Assembly: GCA_010093705.1 (NCBI GenBank)
Contig: MU006089.1
Span: 947,498-1,011,497 of the forward strand
DNA from: Patellaria atrata CBS 101060
Lineage: Eukaryota > Ascomycota > Dothideomycetes > Patellariales > Patellariaceae
Direction of reading: 5' to 3'
Length of the DNA stretch: 64,000 nucleotides
In this document: positions 35,799 to 47,700 of the stretch, one piece after another
How positions within the stretch are numbered: position 1 is the first letter of the stretch
How the letters are laid out: each line of letters starts with the position of its first letter
Translations under genes and position numbers: made by a program
Notes under the pieces: generated by a model
Database searches by the model: none
What the model was told of the DNA's origin: nothing
What the model saw: the letters and a program-made list of their open reading frames with translations, nothing else

Positions 35799-37652
35799 AT
35801 GATGGATCTCCCGGCACATCATTTCATTGCCGGCAGGGTGTTCATGAGGGAGGAACTTATGGACAAAGATTGGGATGCCATGACACGCGCACAGCAAAAG
35901 GCGCATTACAGAATGTTCGAAAATCCAAGATATCGAGGGATTCCTTTCGACTTTGAACGGTTCCAATACTCACTCAGACCCGAGAATTATCAGCTCGAGG
36001 GCGGAGATGTTGTTGTAGCTCTATCTGAACACCCTTCCGATCACCTGATCATTCATAGTGCGATTCTGAAGTCTCTGACATCTTTCGCCCCGACGTTCAA
36101 CGAGACATGGAGCAAGCCCAATATCAACATTGATCATCCAAGGACAGGAAAGAGTGTAAAGATCTGGCGATTTGGCCTGGTACTAACGTCAGAGAAAGAC
36201 GCCTTTCTCCTTGAGAATGGAAAGAATCCTTCGAAGGACCGCCAGCAATGCGACCAAGCCTGGTACACAGCTTACTTTCGCGCACAGCATCCAAAGGGCC
36301 GTCACTTTTTCCGGACCCAATATTCTCCATGGCGAGATACGCACAGAGGTGACCTTGATGACGATGGAATATGGGGTGAATGGCTACAAGCATACGCAAT
36401 CCGAGACCATAAGTTGTTGATACGCTTTTTGTACGACGCACCGGTTAGACCGTACTTCAACAGGGGCACTATGGATGAGATAGCCTACTCCACTGCCAAC
36501 GTAATCGCGTACGCAGACTTTTATGGTGGATTGGAGCTACTCGCACCGAGAATTACGAAGGCAATACTCGAAGTCGACGGTCTATGGCGGGACATTGCGA
36601 AATGTCCTAAATTTTGGCTGAGCCTGTCAACAAAGATTCGATGCGGACCTATATACGAAGACGCCCTCCGGCACTTTGTGCCCACTATCAACCGTACGTT
36701 TCTGAGAATTGAACTATCCCACCAAGGCGCCAGCCTGGATGACTGCAGTCCAGAGCTTTTTCTAGACTTGGAAGATGCAGACAAGTTCAAGCTTATCGTA
36801 CTTAGCAAGTATGAACAGATGATGGAGGGCGTAAACATCCTCCGCCGAAAGCTGCTCCAAATCGGCTTCACTCCCGAGCCTCTGTACGGGAGGTTGAGAT
36901 CAGGCCAGAAGACACCTGATATCAAGAAATACATCCCGTCAATTTTCCTCCATAAGGGAGCGTATAAATCGGAAAATGATAAGATGGAATTCGTGGCCAG
37001 GTCCCTCTACCTGGAATGGCTTACACACAGCCTCGACGGGCCGGATCGGCACGATGGCTCCCGGCAAGAGACCGACAACTCAGGAATGCTGAGGGCATTC
37101 TCAAAGACCTGCGGTACCCTCGAGAACGCCGGCATCGGGATCTTCGGGTACAGGGACCCAGCGGTGAAGATCAGCGCCATCTTTAACTTTGGTTACGCTA
37201 ATAAAGAACCAAAGGTGAAGCCGGTGCTGGCCGGAAACCTGGCTCAGGCCCAGGAGGAAATTGGGAGGTGGTTGGGACAGGACACGCGGCGTACGGCCAC
37301 CGTCAGGAAGCTCCCTCGTTACACCGGCCCGGAGCTCCCGTACCGCTTCGTCGCGGCGTGTACCATCGCCGAACAGGACTACCTGTGGCATGGTCAGGAC
37401 CAATGGATAGAGACTTCCATCGACGAGCAGCTCGGGGTTTCGGACCCCCCGGTTAACAAGGGGGATTTGGTACAGGCGAGCCCCGAGTGGATGATGGCCA
37501 CCGGGTGCGGGGAGGTCGCGGACTGGTTGGAGAAGGGGGAGTGGGACGACGACTATGGTGGTGAACAATTTACACCATCAGCGGAGGAAGCCAGGAGGTT
37601 TCACCACAGCGAGGCGAGGCAACGCCTAATTGCGTTTCGAGCTCGCCCCTAG
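35799..37652 (+). CDS. BTB/POZ-like fungal protein
   Basis: Intronless frame of 617 residues from ATG 35799 (a second Met follows directly). Residues ~65-105 read LEGGDVVVALSEHPSD then LIIHSAILKSLTSFAPTFNE, the strand-helix pattern of a BTB fold (D-V-x-V, then H-x-A-I-L). The remaining ~500 residues include helical segments but no domain I recognise. BTB proteins of this kind are numerous in filamentous ascomycetes; most have unknown roles, while some act as adaptors for ubiquitin ligases. GC content rises in the last third. The BTB call is from pattern only. Confidence 0.75.
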   Translation: MMDLPAHHFIAGRVFMREELMDKDWDAMTRAQQKAHYRMFENPRYRGIPFDFERFQYSLRPENYQLEGGDVVVALSEHPSDHLIIHSAILKSLTSFAPTFNETWSKPNINIDHPRTGKSVKIWRFGLVLTSEKDAFLLENGKNPSKDRQQCDQAWYTAYFRAQHPKGRHFFRTQYSPWRDTHRGDLDDDGIWGEWLQAYAIRDHKLLIRFLYDAPVRPYFNRGTMDEIAYSTANVIAYADFYGGLELLAPRITKAILEVDGLWRDIAKCPKFWLSLSTKIRCGPIYEDALRHFVPTINRTFLRIELSHQGASLDDCSPELFLDLEDADKFKLIVLSKYEQMMEGVNILRRKLLQIGFTPEPLYGRLRSGQKTPDIKKYIPSIFLHKGAYKSENDKMEFVARSLYLEWLTHSLDGPDRHDGSRQETDNSGMLRAFSKTCGTLENAGIGIFGYRDPAVKISAIFNFGYANKEPKVKPVLAGNLAQAQEEIGRWLGQDTRRTATVRKLPRYTGPELPYRFVAACTIAEQDYLWHGQDQWIETSIDEQLGVSDPPVNKGDLVQASPEWMMATGCGEVADWLEKGEWDDDYGGEQFTPSAEEARRFHHSEARQRLIAFRARP

Positions 37653-39648
37653 TTCCGTCTCCTCGCGGCTCATGGTGAGCATCCGGTGGTCTCCCTTAGT
37701 TAAAGTACTGTACAGTAGACTTTCTTTTGGTTCGGTACGGGGACGAGGGGACAGAGTACCAGCGAGAAAAGTGCAATTCATTTTAATGTAATCATAATAT
37801 ATGTACAGTAACTTCTACTCCAGTAGCTAGAAATCACACTCCTTCCACAGAAATCGATGTTATCCCACCCTGACAACATGACAACTACTTATTCCAGCCT
37901 AGCGAATCCCGACAACATCCACCGAAGCTTAGTCATCGGAATCGTCGATCAAATCCCCAACTTCCCTCCCCTTCCACAGCAGCATGAGCAGATAAGTGTA
38001 TTCCCGCTCCCCCAAAATCCCGCCGTGAACTTCGGTCTCCGCAACATACAGTTCTTCCTACCCTCTTCTTATCCACGCTAGTGTGCAGGCGCGGAAGTAC
38101 TTTAGAATCCCATTGAGAGAATTGCATGATGCAGAGATATCGATCCTTCCTTGATGTCGGAAGTGTGGCATGGCGGTACGGGGACGGAGATTTGGGGTTA
38201 GAGCTTCGCACTCCGCTCGGGGAAGGATGCCTGCTCGGGGTTCGACCGTATCTCGTTTTTCCTCGGGAATATATCGCGGGGGGGGGAGGGAGGGCCGGGT
38301 TAGATATGGCGATATTTCTAGCTATTGTATATGTTGGATACCCGCACCTTCAGTGAGAAGGGTCGTTGAAATTGTATGCTCGGATTGATGGGAGACGCTG
38401 TATGGACTTAAAGAGCAAAACGGTAATTCCTGCGAGAATTATCTAAGCTAGAATAATTCCCAGTATAGCAACTGGCAAATACTGGTAGAGATGGTGGGAG
38501 GATTCGTCGTATACACACCTCAAAATAACTGAAAGTGTTCGACGCTGAAGCACGATAGAGAGATGTCAAGAAATCAAAAATAAAACCTCAATCCCACCTC
38601 AGCTAATTTTCTCTCACCTCATATTCAATTCCAGTGAAAAATCTTTTGACAAATCCGTGATATTCAAATTGGTAAGAGGTTAGGCTCTTATCTACAACAG
38701 AACTTGTGCGCGCGGTCTCTCGAAACGCCCTGTGTTCAATCCTCGGCGATTCCGTTTCAAAAATGGCGGGAGGGGACTCAGAGGATGGACAGCCGCTGAG
38801 AACGATGCGGAGGGGAGGGCCGTATCGAAGGAAATTTCCTTTTTTATTGTTATTTTTTTCACTCTTATTGTTCTCTTCTTTTCATTTCTTTTACTTAGGC
38901 CATAGTCTTTTTCTGTGTAAAGGAATTATAGGCGGGATAAGTGGAAGCGAAGGATATAGAGGGTCTTTCTTTTTTCAAAGGTCTAAGCAATGAAGTAACT
39001 GTGGACTCGATTAAGGTATAATAAATACTTCTCTTTCTTCATTATCCTATTGATCTACTCGTTATATTAAGATATCGCCGTCTTGGAGCAGTAATTAAAG
39101 TATACATATAACTTAAAGAGCTCTAGAAGGTAGGTGGTACGTGAAGATAAAGTGAAATTAACACGACGCCATGACGCAATAAGGCTGCTCGTAAGAATTG
39201 CTGACATCGGCGATGAAAAGTTCTAGAACAAACGTTTTGGCATTGGCGGGGTCCGCGGATGAAGTCAAGCGGGTAAATAGAGATGAAGTAACTTCACGAT
39301 GAGATAGAGATATATGAACGCTGGGAACGAGTATGAGTCAATAGTGGTTTGACTCCCACGACAGTTGAGAGCAAACAAGCGTGTCTTGAGTATGTTTAAG
39401 GTAGAAAAGACTATTAAACTATTTACAGGCTGTGTACTAAGAGGTCGTAGTTGATAAACATAAATCCTAAAAGGGATGGTGTTGCACAGAAAGAAAGAAT
39501 ATATCCCAAAACCCCAGGTAAATGCTTAAAATGTGCCACTCTAGCACTGCTATGCAATAGATTTAACCACCATAAGGCTGAACGGATGATAGGAAAAGCA
39601 CGAAAAGAGTGATTTGTACAACCAAAAATGTTGCACCCTTGAAGGGTC
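37653..39648. other. Long intergenic, low-complexity patches
   Basis: Both flanking genes end here (convergent). Features are a TACTGTACAGTA palindrome at 37706-37717, a G-rich run at 38278-38299 that fits a quadruplex pattern, and a T-rich tract at about 38835-38900. Small frames at 37933-38211 and 38706-38993 look like chance. Confidence 0.45.
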
Positions 39649-41666
39649 TCACCAATTAACATGAAACCTGGGAGACGTTCGAATCCTCTCCCCGTAAAAC
39701 TTGAAAATAACCGGAACCGGTAGTAGAGCGAGCATGATGAAACCTAGGAGACTGTTACCCCAACCCAAGCCCATAGCATCGTACATCTGCAGCGCGAAGA
39801 GGGGGAACACGGCGCCGAATAGGGACCGTAATACAGCATTCGCAGCCATTGCGGATGCAGCATGAATTGTGAATGCATCGATCAAGTACGCTTGAATCGT
39901 CAACTGGCCATCAGTTAGTACAGCATTCAAGAGGGATAGACCATGAAACCTAGGGGACTCACGAAAGCACAAAGCATGCCGAATCCGACCAACGCTGTTC
40001 CGATTATAGGAGCGATCCAGTGCACTTTGTACTCACACGTCCATCCGTACATGTAAAGCCCACCGGCGACAGAAAGAGTCCCAGGTATAGTTATGTAGAG
40101 GGGTAAACGGAGTTCAGGGAAAACACGCTCGCCCCGTGCTTTAGCTGTGCGGACGATTAGGTCGGTGCCTTTGCCTACAAGGGCGAGACCGATGAACATC
40201 CCTACGCCAATACCGATGAAAGTACTGGAATCCTTTAGTCCATTGTAATTAGATAGGAAGGTCGAATGCAGTAACTTACAGTCCAACTTGGCCGGATGAG
40301 AATCCGTATTGGCCTTCGAAGACGAACGTAAAGGTTGTGAAGAGGAGGTAGAGTACACCGTAGACTACTGCCATGTAGAGCGACGTCAAAGCGACAATAG
40401 GTGATCGAAAGAGCATCTTTGTCGGCCGGAAGATACTCCGTTTCCATAGCTCTTTACGAGTGATACCGCTATCTAGTTTCGATCGTAAAGCGTGGTTTCC
40501 GGTTTCTTTACGTAACTTTATAGCTTTCCGTTCCAGAATGATGGGAGCATATGTCTCGCGCATGACAAAGATGGAAAGGCAATTGATACCACCTGACTAT
40601 AGAAAGGTTAGTTCAGATTGCTATAAAAACTTGAATATCGGGGTCTAGAGGAAACTTACAACAATGACAATCACCCAAAACACCCATCGCCAGCCCTTCG
40701 CTTCTGTAAGGTACCCACCCGCAATAGGCGCGACAACAGGCCCCATCAATGGCCCCATAGCCCATATAGCCGTAGCACCACCACGTCGCTCCACAGGCAT
40801 GAGATCATTAATCGTGCCGGCGCCAATCGTCAATGGTGCGGATCCTACAAGGCCCATGAAGAAGCGGAACACAACAAGCATGTCCATACTACTGCTTACA
40901 GCGCATGCAATAGAAAAGACAACGAATAGCGCGTTGGTAGCCTGATATAGTGGTAGACGACCGTACATCTCGCTCAGAGGAGCAATAACGAGAGGACCAA
41001 AAGCGAAACCAAGAACGTAAACAGAAACGACGAATGTTGCTAGTTGTTGATCTGTGGTATTGAAGTCTTCCATCACTTCTGGGACACCTGGTGCAAAGAA
41101 TGACGAGCCCAAAGGGCTAAAGGGTTGTGTTAGTGATGTGTAAACTCTATTTCTAGTACAAGTCTAATGAGATGATAGTATAAGAGGGAGCTGGATAAAA
41201 GAGACTACTGCTCAGGACGTAGATGTCAAACTCTATGAAATACTTGGGTTGGATATAGACTTTACGGATGTACTTACGTCATGAAAGTAATCACGCTAAG
41301 TATCGCAATATTTGTCCATTTTCTCTTCTCGGTCCAATTCATCGGGTTGTGCGGATCTTGGTCACCATCCCACCAGACAATATTTGGCTCTGATGATGTG
41401 CTTTCAACTTTTTCTCTTTCTCTTGCAGCAGTTGGACCTGGCTGGACGAGCCCTTTCTCGGCATCCAGTGTAGCACCCTCGAGCTTGCTGGGATTGTCAT
41501 CGTGGGAATCGGGCCGATTAGAATGCTCAACTTCATTTTTCAAAGAGTTCGAAGTGGATTTATCTCCTTTTGTACCGCAGGAAGTGTTATGTTCCACACT
41601 GGAGACCCCATTTAGCTTAGAGTCGTCGAATGGTGTTCCACTCTGCCGCTCTTCTGGAATGACCAT
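39649..41666 (-). CDS. MFS drug/polyamine-type exporter (DHA1)
   Basis: About five exons encode a 12-segment major facilitator transporter. A hydrophilic N-terminal tail of about 110 residues ends NPMNWTEKRKW, a phrase typical of fungal DHA1 exporters. The first membrane segment leads to SSFFAPGVPEVMEDF. Family landmarks are LSEMYGRLPLYQ (motif A between segments 2 and 3) and RWVFWV after segment 5. The later half includes GIGVGMFIGLALVG and, near the end, MGLGWGNSLLGFIMLALLPVP. Intron positions lie near 41279-41112, 40648-40585, 40277-40228 and 39961-39902. These exporters move drugs, toxins or polyamines out of the cell with protons. No biosynthetic cluster surrounds it, so the substrate is unknown. 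Confidence 0.93.
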
Positions 41667-43174
41667 GGAGGGCTTCTAAGCTCCTAAGAGAGTAATGTTA
41701 GTTTGAAATTTCGCTTAAGCATTATGCTGGTTCCGAAAGTTCTGGAGTAAGGATGTACGGGACTGAGAAGGAGTATATGTGTTGAAGTAGAGGACTAATA
41801 TTGAAGGTGTATTAAATGCGTAGTTACAAGACAACTCACAGAAAAGAAACGATTAAATCTTCCGATAATTATATATAAATTTACTATAGTCTTTCTATAG
41901 AACAATCCACCAACTCAAACCAAGGCGCAAGGGCGAATAAGCAATGGCTAAGATTCGAGCTAAGACTCTGATGTCTTGCGTCTGACAACAGGAGGGAACC
42001 GAAAAATATGGGCTCGTGAGAGGTGGAGACAAAAGCCACAAAGCTTTCACATTGGACGTCTTCCTAAAAGGGAAAAGTAGTGGAAAGAATTAGAAGATAC
42101 TTGAGAAAGTGAGGAAGAAGCTTATGTTGAGTACCGATGAACATTCTAAAGTCACGGCTACTCCCAGATAGATATATTAACTCGTCTACTAGCTGTCTCA
42201 AAGACTCCATGTGCTGGTAAAGAAATGAACAATGATCTACGGGTCCTAGGTGCTAAATCCGGTGTAGCAGCAATGAAATATTTATGTCGTTGTGCGGGGT
42301 TATTTTAAAGTTATGTACGGTTATACACAAGTTATGCAGACTTCTAAGCACAAATACCTGCTGCTGGAACTTTTCCCATCCGAAAGCACCATACCCACGA
42401 ATCAGCGAGAATCGTAGAACGGGGAATCGGATAGTATATAATCCCGACTCCCGCTTGCCGCTCTCAGATATCAGGTTCAGAATTATTTCTTCCCCTTTTC
42501 AAGCAGGCAGAGGAGCGATTTGCGCTTACGACTCCCGTTGGATCTAATGTTGACGTCCGGCTCATAGCATCCGAATCTGCTGAACGAGGTTAAACGGAGT
42601 TAGCGATTATTCAAAAGGAGCATGAACCCGAACGTGTGTATGATCCTCACCCTAAGCTAGTGTGGAGATATAAACTGTTAGATTTTCGCATATATACTCG
42701 TATCGTGCCTAGGGAATTGATGAGCATCCAGACAACTCAATTTAATACCTTTAAAGTTCGATCAAACGTCGTATGATACCTTTGTATTCAATGATAATAA
42801 AATAATCGCTCGTAACGTGATGGTACTGGTTGGGTCTTGCTTCACACCAACTGGTCAGTTGACAACATTGTCGGATTGTTTGCAGACTGAATCTGCTAAA
42901 TAAAATGAGAAAAGCTTCCTACAGCATCACGGAATCACCTTTGGTTCTCTATTTACACACCACACATCAGTTAATTTGCAGAACAGAACTATAGGATCTC
43001 AGAGGATAGAGTACGCTACATCACACTACTTCACGAACCGAAGCTCATATGGTACTGTTTGGCGTACGAAACTAATCCCATTGAGAATTTCGAACCTGTA
43101 GAATACTATTCTGGCAACACCTGCTAATACCGAGGAGTGTGTCCAAACGTCAAAATTGAATTCATAACTTTTCT
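41667..43174. other. Intergenic, MFS promoter
   Basis: Upstream DNA of the MFS exporter and 3' side of the aspartate-semialdehyde dehydrogenase. Nothing else recognised. Confidence 0.5.
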
Positions 43175-44448
43175 TTAAGCATAGCCCTTTAGGACTGCAG
43201 CCTCTGCATTTAATATAGATGAACCAGCAGCACCGATTATAGCTATCATCTTGATTAGCACATCGCTCTTGCTTGTTTGAAAAATACGTACTGTTATGAC
43301 TCAGCGCAACAAATTTGATGTCGAATATGCCACTCTCATCTTCCCTTACTCTTCCAACACTGACGGCATAACCCCGATCGGTTTCCCGATCTAGCCGTGG
43401 TTGAGGCCTATCCGGTTCTTCCATGACTACAATAGCGCTTCGTGGAGCAGATGGACAGCATAAATCCTGGGCTTCTGATACGTACTCCCTCATTGCTTGT
43501 TTCACCTGCTCCGCAGTTGGAGGTGGTCGGTCAACGAACCGTAAAGATACACATGCTGTATGTCCGTCTAGAACTGGAACTCTATTGCATGCGGCAGAGA
43601 CTTTGAGGTGTTGATCCTCAAAGCCTGTTACACTCTCATTAAGTGATCCTAGGATCTTTGAAGCCTCCGACTCCAGTTTGTCTTCCTCCCCAGAAATGAA
43701 TGGAACAACATTGTCTATAATATCCATGCTGCTTACCCCTGGATAGCCCGCTCCAGAAACTGCTTGCATAGTGACGACACTGACATATTCCACAGGACCA
43801 AATTTTGCTTGTAGTGCTGCGAATGGTATGACAATTCCAATGACGGCGCAGTTGGAGTTGCAAACCAGAAAACCTTTGTCCAATCCGTAATGCTTTCGCT
43901 GATGTTCAATTACATTTAAGTGATTGAGGTTTACCGTGGGGACAACCAGGGGAACAATAGGATCGCGGCGATAGTTTTTCGCATTGGAAAAGACACAGAG
44001 GTTTGCTTTCAGGAACGCCATTTCTGCATACAGTAATTAAAATTGAACCTTATCTCTGAGACGTAGATTATTATACTAACCTACGTCTCCAGCAACATCG
44101 CTGTCGAGCCCTGAGAATATGATATCACACCCGAGGAACTCTTCAGGGACACAACGCTTCACCACTAGATCTCCTAGCGTCTGCGACATATTCTGAGACT
44201 GTTTCCAGTTTGCAGCATCTTTATATTTCTTGCCAGCGGATCGTTCCGAAGCTCCAACGGCATGAAGCATGAAGTGAGGATGGTTTGCTAGTAGAAGAAT
44301 AAAACGTTGGCCTACAGAGCCTGTTGCACCTAATACGCCTAGAAACCTAGGAGTCAGAGGCAAATATTGGTAAATTTGCAGGATCAAACATACCGCATTT
44401 CTTTTTCGGAAAGTCCCGACTTACTGCCGTAAACCCTAGAACGTCCAT
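43175..44448 (-). CDS. HOM2: Aspartate-semialdehyde dehydrogenase
   Basis: Four exons rebuild a complete enzyme. It starts [19 protein letters not shown], then across the first intron reads [12 protein letters not shown], the NADPH-binding loop. The catalytic Cys is in NSNCAVIG, and an active-site segment reads [10 protein letters not shown]. The 3' exon (near 43175-43240) adds a short [14 protein letters not shown] tail. The enzyme reduces aspartyl phosphate in the pathway to threonine, methionine and isoleucine. The first 12 residues before FPKKKCG differ from the usual short start, giving an extended N-terminus that might alter location. The gene shares a short divergent promoter with the phosphopantetheinyl transferase. 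I cannot tell whether it is the main or a second copy. Confidence 0.94.
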
Positions 44449-44785
44449 TATGAAATTCTGAATCAATTGAGAGGCTTCGTGTTGTTTTGGTGTTTTAGAG
44501 TCATAGAGCACTCAAGAAACGTCACAATGCTGTTGTTACTAGAATTTGACGTGGGGACAGATCCGACGAATCAGATCACTGAACCCTTCGTCCCCGATGC
44601 TCGGGGCAGGGACAGATCTACGCCTTACGCCCCCGCCGGGGTCCCCACCCCACCATTAGTAGCGGGATAGGGGCCGGTTTGCGTGGACCGGGTTACAGTT
44701 GAGAATGATTGAAAAACTTCATCCATAGATCCTGCTAATGTTAAGTCTGTTCTCTTCCGACGTTTCTCTAGACCATTCACAAATT
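44449..44785. promoter_or_regulatory. Divergent promoter, ASA dehydrogenase / PPTase
   Basis: 337 bases separate the two starts. A GC-rich core at 44550-44670 holds a near-repeat, GGGGACAGATCCGACG (44553-44568) versus AGGGACAGATCTACG (~44608-44622), and the palindrome CCCCGATGCTCGGGG (44592-44606). A TGACTC core, one base short of a Gcn4/CPC1 site, sits at 44498-44503 on the minus strand. Confidence 0.6.
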
Positions 44786-45847
44786 ATGCCTGCACGTATT
44801 ACTCCTCTGATCACTTGTTTGATGTTAGACACCAGGAACCTATGGCCTGGTCAGAAGATCGATGATGCCGTAGGATTTATAAAGCAAACATTTGATTTGG
44901 GATCTACTAATCATACCTAGGCCTCTGATGTACTCCAGCTACTAGACCCTGAGGAGCAAAGGAAGGCTCGGGGCATGCTACAGATTAAAGATGCGAGAAT
45001 GGTTGTTGCTTCAGCGCTTATCAAACGTTATTACATCTCTAAAACCCTCGGTATCCCGTGGAAAAGCATCCTATTTGGCCGCAGACCAGATCCGGTACAC
45101 GGCAAACCTTGCTACTTACCGGAAGACGGAAGTGAATCCCCAATAGAATTCAATGTCTCCCATCAGGCCGGAATCGTGGTTCTAGTGGGCTGTGAGAGAT
45201 CGGAGGCCGAACTCGGGGTAGATATCGTGTGTGTAAACGAGCGGGATGACTATCGTATCATCGATTCTGAAGGCCTCAACGGCTGGGTGAATATGTTTGA
45301 ACAATTCTTTTCCCCCGAAGAAGTATGGGATATGTCGTATAACGTCGACACTTTCCAACTCCTGGATGGAGTGGACATTACCCCTGACGAGCTTGGAAGA
45401 CACGACCGATGCTGTACTAGAGGCAGGGAATTGACTGTTGACTTGAAAAATGGACAGCAAAGAACTTTCAACTCCGATCTGCTCATCGATGCAAAACTCA
45501 GGCGATTTTATACCTTCTACTGCCACAAAGAAGCATATATCAAGCTGACCGGCGAAGCAATGCTCGCGGATTGGCTTCAGGAACTGGAATTTCGAAATGT
45601 TAGGTCTCCAAAGCCTGGGACGGTCGCGAGATGCTCTACTCACGGTCGCTGGGGAGAAAAGGCCAATGATGTAGAGGTGTGGCTCCATGGCAGAAGGGTG
45701 GAAGATGTGAAGATGGAGATCCAAGCATTCGAGGAGGACTTCATGATATCCATAGCAGCGAGACCCGCTTCCAAGTTCGAGGGAGAGGACATGCCGACGT
45801 TTCAAAACATATCAGTTGAGGATATAATTTCAGTAGGTACAAGTTAA
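44786..45847 (+). CDS. npgA: Sfp-type 4'-phosphopantetheinyl transferase
   Basis: Two exons (44786-44869, 44921-45847) give 336 residues. The 51-base intron keeps the frame and its only in-frame stop is the acceptor TAG; a TACTAAT-like branch site lies 12 bases before it. Landmarks of the Sfp family are FNVSHQAG near the middle, the magnesium-binding GVDIVCVNERD, and the C-terminal FYTFYCHKEAYIKLTGEA with its Glu and Lys. The N-terminal part resembles Aspergillus NpgA (LDTRNLW). It transfers the phosphopantetheine arm from CoA to carrier domains of PKS, NRPS and the Lys2 aminoadipate reductase in fungi. Head to head with aspartate-semialdehyde dehydrogenase. Confidence 0.94.
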
Positions 45848-46719
45848 GCAGGATCACACTGATACCTGTTCTTCCAAGATACTAAACTATTCCGGTTAAG
45901 AAATAAACGCATCAAACTACATCATATTCAGAAGATTATTGAACGGTACTCGTTTAGTATGATAGATTGGTTCAGCGCTCGAACACTATACTTCGGCCAA
46001 AATGAAGTTGTGTATTACGAGCATCTACTTTAAGGCACAAGCAACCATTGTGTATTACTACCTTGGGACAAGGGATAGCATCCCTCCGCATGTTAGAAAA
46101 GTTTTCGCCTACCGTACGGTTCCCCTCAAGACAGTCTCTGAACTTTCCTGTACCGGAGAGGAAGAATCTAAGAGGCGTTCTAGCAGTACCGGCAAACGAA
46201 AAGTGCAGATATGCTTGCCGTATCCCTACTTTCTATGGGGTCTCTCACTCGATTATGGAGTAAATGAGAGAATGTAGGGAGGGTCCTTACTTGTATGTAC
46301 GGCTTAACAGTACAGATAGTTGAGGTTGCTTTATAATGTGAAGCTATGATCTTCCAGTAGCTGTCCAGCGATTGTATAAAAGCCGAGGGGTAGTCCATCC
46401 AAGAAATACTGCTCACTAAATTGAACATATCTCACCTCGATCCGAGAAAATATTACATAAGAGCTACAATTATCTCTGTACCGACTTGATCTGTATATTA
46501 TTTGACACTGCAGACACAAGGTGGCTATTAGGAACATATAAAGCACAAGGGACAAATGGATATGGGTTGCTCTCGTGGTTCTTTCTTACTGCCAGTAATA
46601 TCGTACCTTGAACGTAACAACACCTGTAGGAAAAATGTTGATATTTTTCAACAATGTATCTTGGCATAACTGTTGCGCTTTGTACTTAATTCTTCTGCTG
46701 TGATGGTGGCTGAGCCAGG
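45848..46719. other. Intergenic, convergent
   Basis: Between the 3' ends of the transferase (+) and phosphoserine phosphatase (-). No gene recognised. Confidence 0.5.
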
Positions 46720-47700
46720 TTATCGTAACAGCGCGATTTGATCTTCTTTCGACAATCCTAAGAGATACAGGACATCGGTAAGACTTGTTGTGTTCAATCT
46801 CGCAGGTGCCTCCACCTGGACTTTCGGCTTTGCATGAAAAGCTACACCAAGACCAGCAACGCTCATCATAGGAAGGTCATTGGCACCATCTCCTACCACT
46901 AAACTTTGCTCAAGTAGTATTTCCTCCTTTTTGGCTATCTCAATGACATGCTGTCGTTTCTGCTCCGCATGTACTATGTCACCTTCTACCTCACCAGTCA
47001 ACGTCTGCCCATCGGCACTGACGGTAAGGTGATTCGCAAAGAAATAGTCCAGACCAAGGTCAGTCGCGAGCCAAGATGCTAAAGGTGTAAATCCACCGCT
47101 GAGAACAGCTGTCTTATAGCCCAACCTCTTCAAGGATTTGATTAAGTTCCTCGCACCTGGGGTTAGAGTAATTCGAGGCTTCAGGTCTTCCCAGACTGTG
47201 CTTGGGATGCCCTTGAGAAGCCCGCACCGTTCGCGGAGCGAGGCGGTGAAATCAAGCTCCCCGTTCATGGCTCTCGCGGTGATAGCAGATACCTTGTCCT
47301 CGACCCCTATTACCTTTGCGATTTCGTCGATGACCTCTTGCTGGATCAACGTGCTGTCCATATCGAAAATTGCGAGGCGCTTATGTCTTCGATATACGGT
47401 CTCACTTTGATAGACTACCTCAACACCCCATTCCTTTTCAAAAACTAAGCTCTTTTCATGGGTTCGGAGTTTTCGTGAAGTTAGGGTCGAGTTTGGGGGG
47501 ACGGTGAATTGTACCTCGATGACAAAAGGATCGTCATGCTGGCTGAGTACGCGAAAAGAACCGGGCGCGCAAATAGCTTCGATATCAATCGCAACTAGAG
47601 TATTGATAAAATCTTCAGCGCTTGGGAGGAGAGGAATCTTGTCATGGCTAGGTCCTTGTGCCGGGGATGATGAAAAAATGGTCGCTACAAAACCGGACAT
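46720..47700 (-). CDS. SER2: Phosphoserine phosphatase
   Basis: Intronless 326-residue HAD-family enzyme, the last step of serine synthesis from 3-phosphoglycerate. The nucleophile motif DxDST is IFDMDSTLIQ (Asp113, Asp115). Motif II is SGGFTPLASW, and motif III with the metal site is VGDGANDLPMM. The segment after motif I (EEVIDEIAKVIG-like) matches the cap domain that recognises serine. The N-terminal ~100 residues resemble the ACT-like extension of fungal Ser2. ATG 47700 begins MSGFVATIFSS. No targeting signal is seen, so probably cytosolic. Its start faces the Spp2-like gene 385 bases away. Confidence 0.96.
   Translation of the reverse strand: MSGFVATIFSSSPAQGPSHDKIPLLPSAEDFINTLVAIDIEAICAPGSFRVLSQHDDPFVIEVQFTVPPNSTLTSRKLRTHEKSLVFEKEWGVEVVYQSETVYRRHKRLAIFDMDSTLIQQEVIDEIAKVIGVEDKVSAITARAMNGELDFTASLRERCGLLKGIPSTVWEDLKPRITLTPGARNLIKSLKRLGYKTAVLSGGFTPLASWLATDLGLDYFFANHLTVSADGQTLTGEVEGDIVHAEQKRQHVIEIAKKEEILLEQSLVVGDGANDLPMMSVAGLGVAFHAKPKVQVEAPARLNTTSLTDVLYLLGLSKEDQIALLR

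Noticed and set aside
38670-38760. tRNA-like stretch with TTGGTAAGAGG and TGTTCAATCC
   Set aside because: The box A and B resemblance is partial, the T-arm and acceptor stem do not pair, and no clean anticodon arm forms.
39649-45847. A secondary-metabolite gene cluster around the MFS exporter and PPTase
   Set aside because: There is no PKS, NRPS, terpene or tailoring enzyme nearby; the transferase serves the whole cell.
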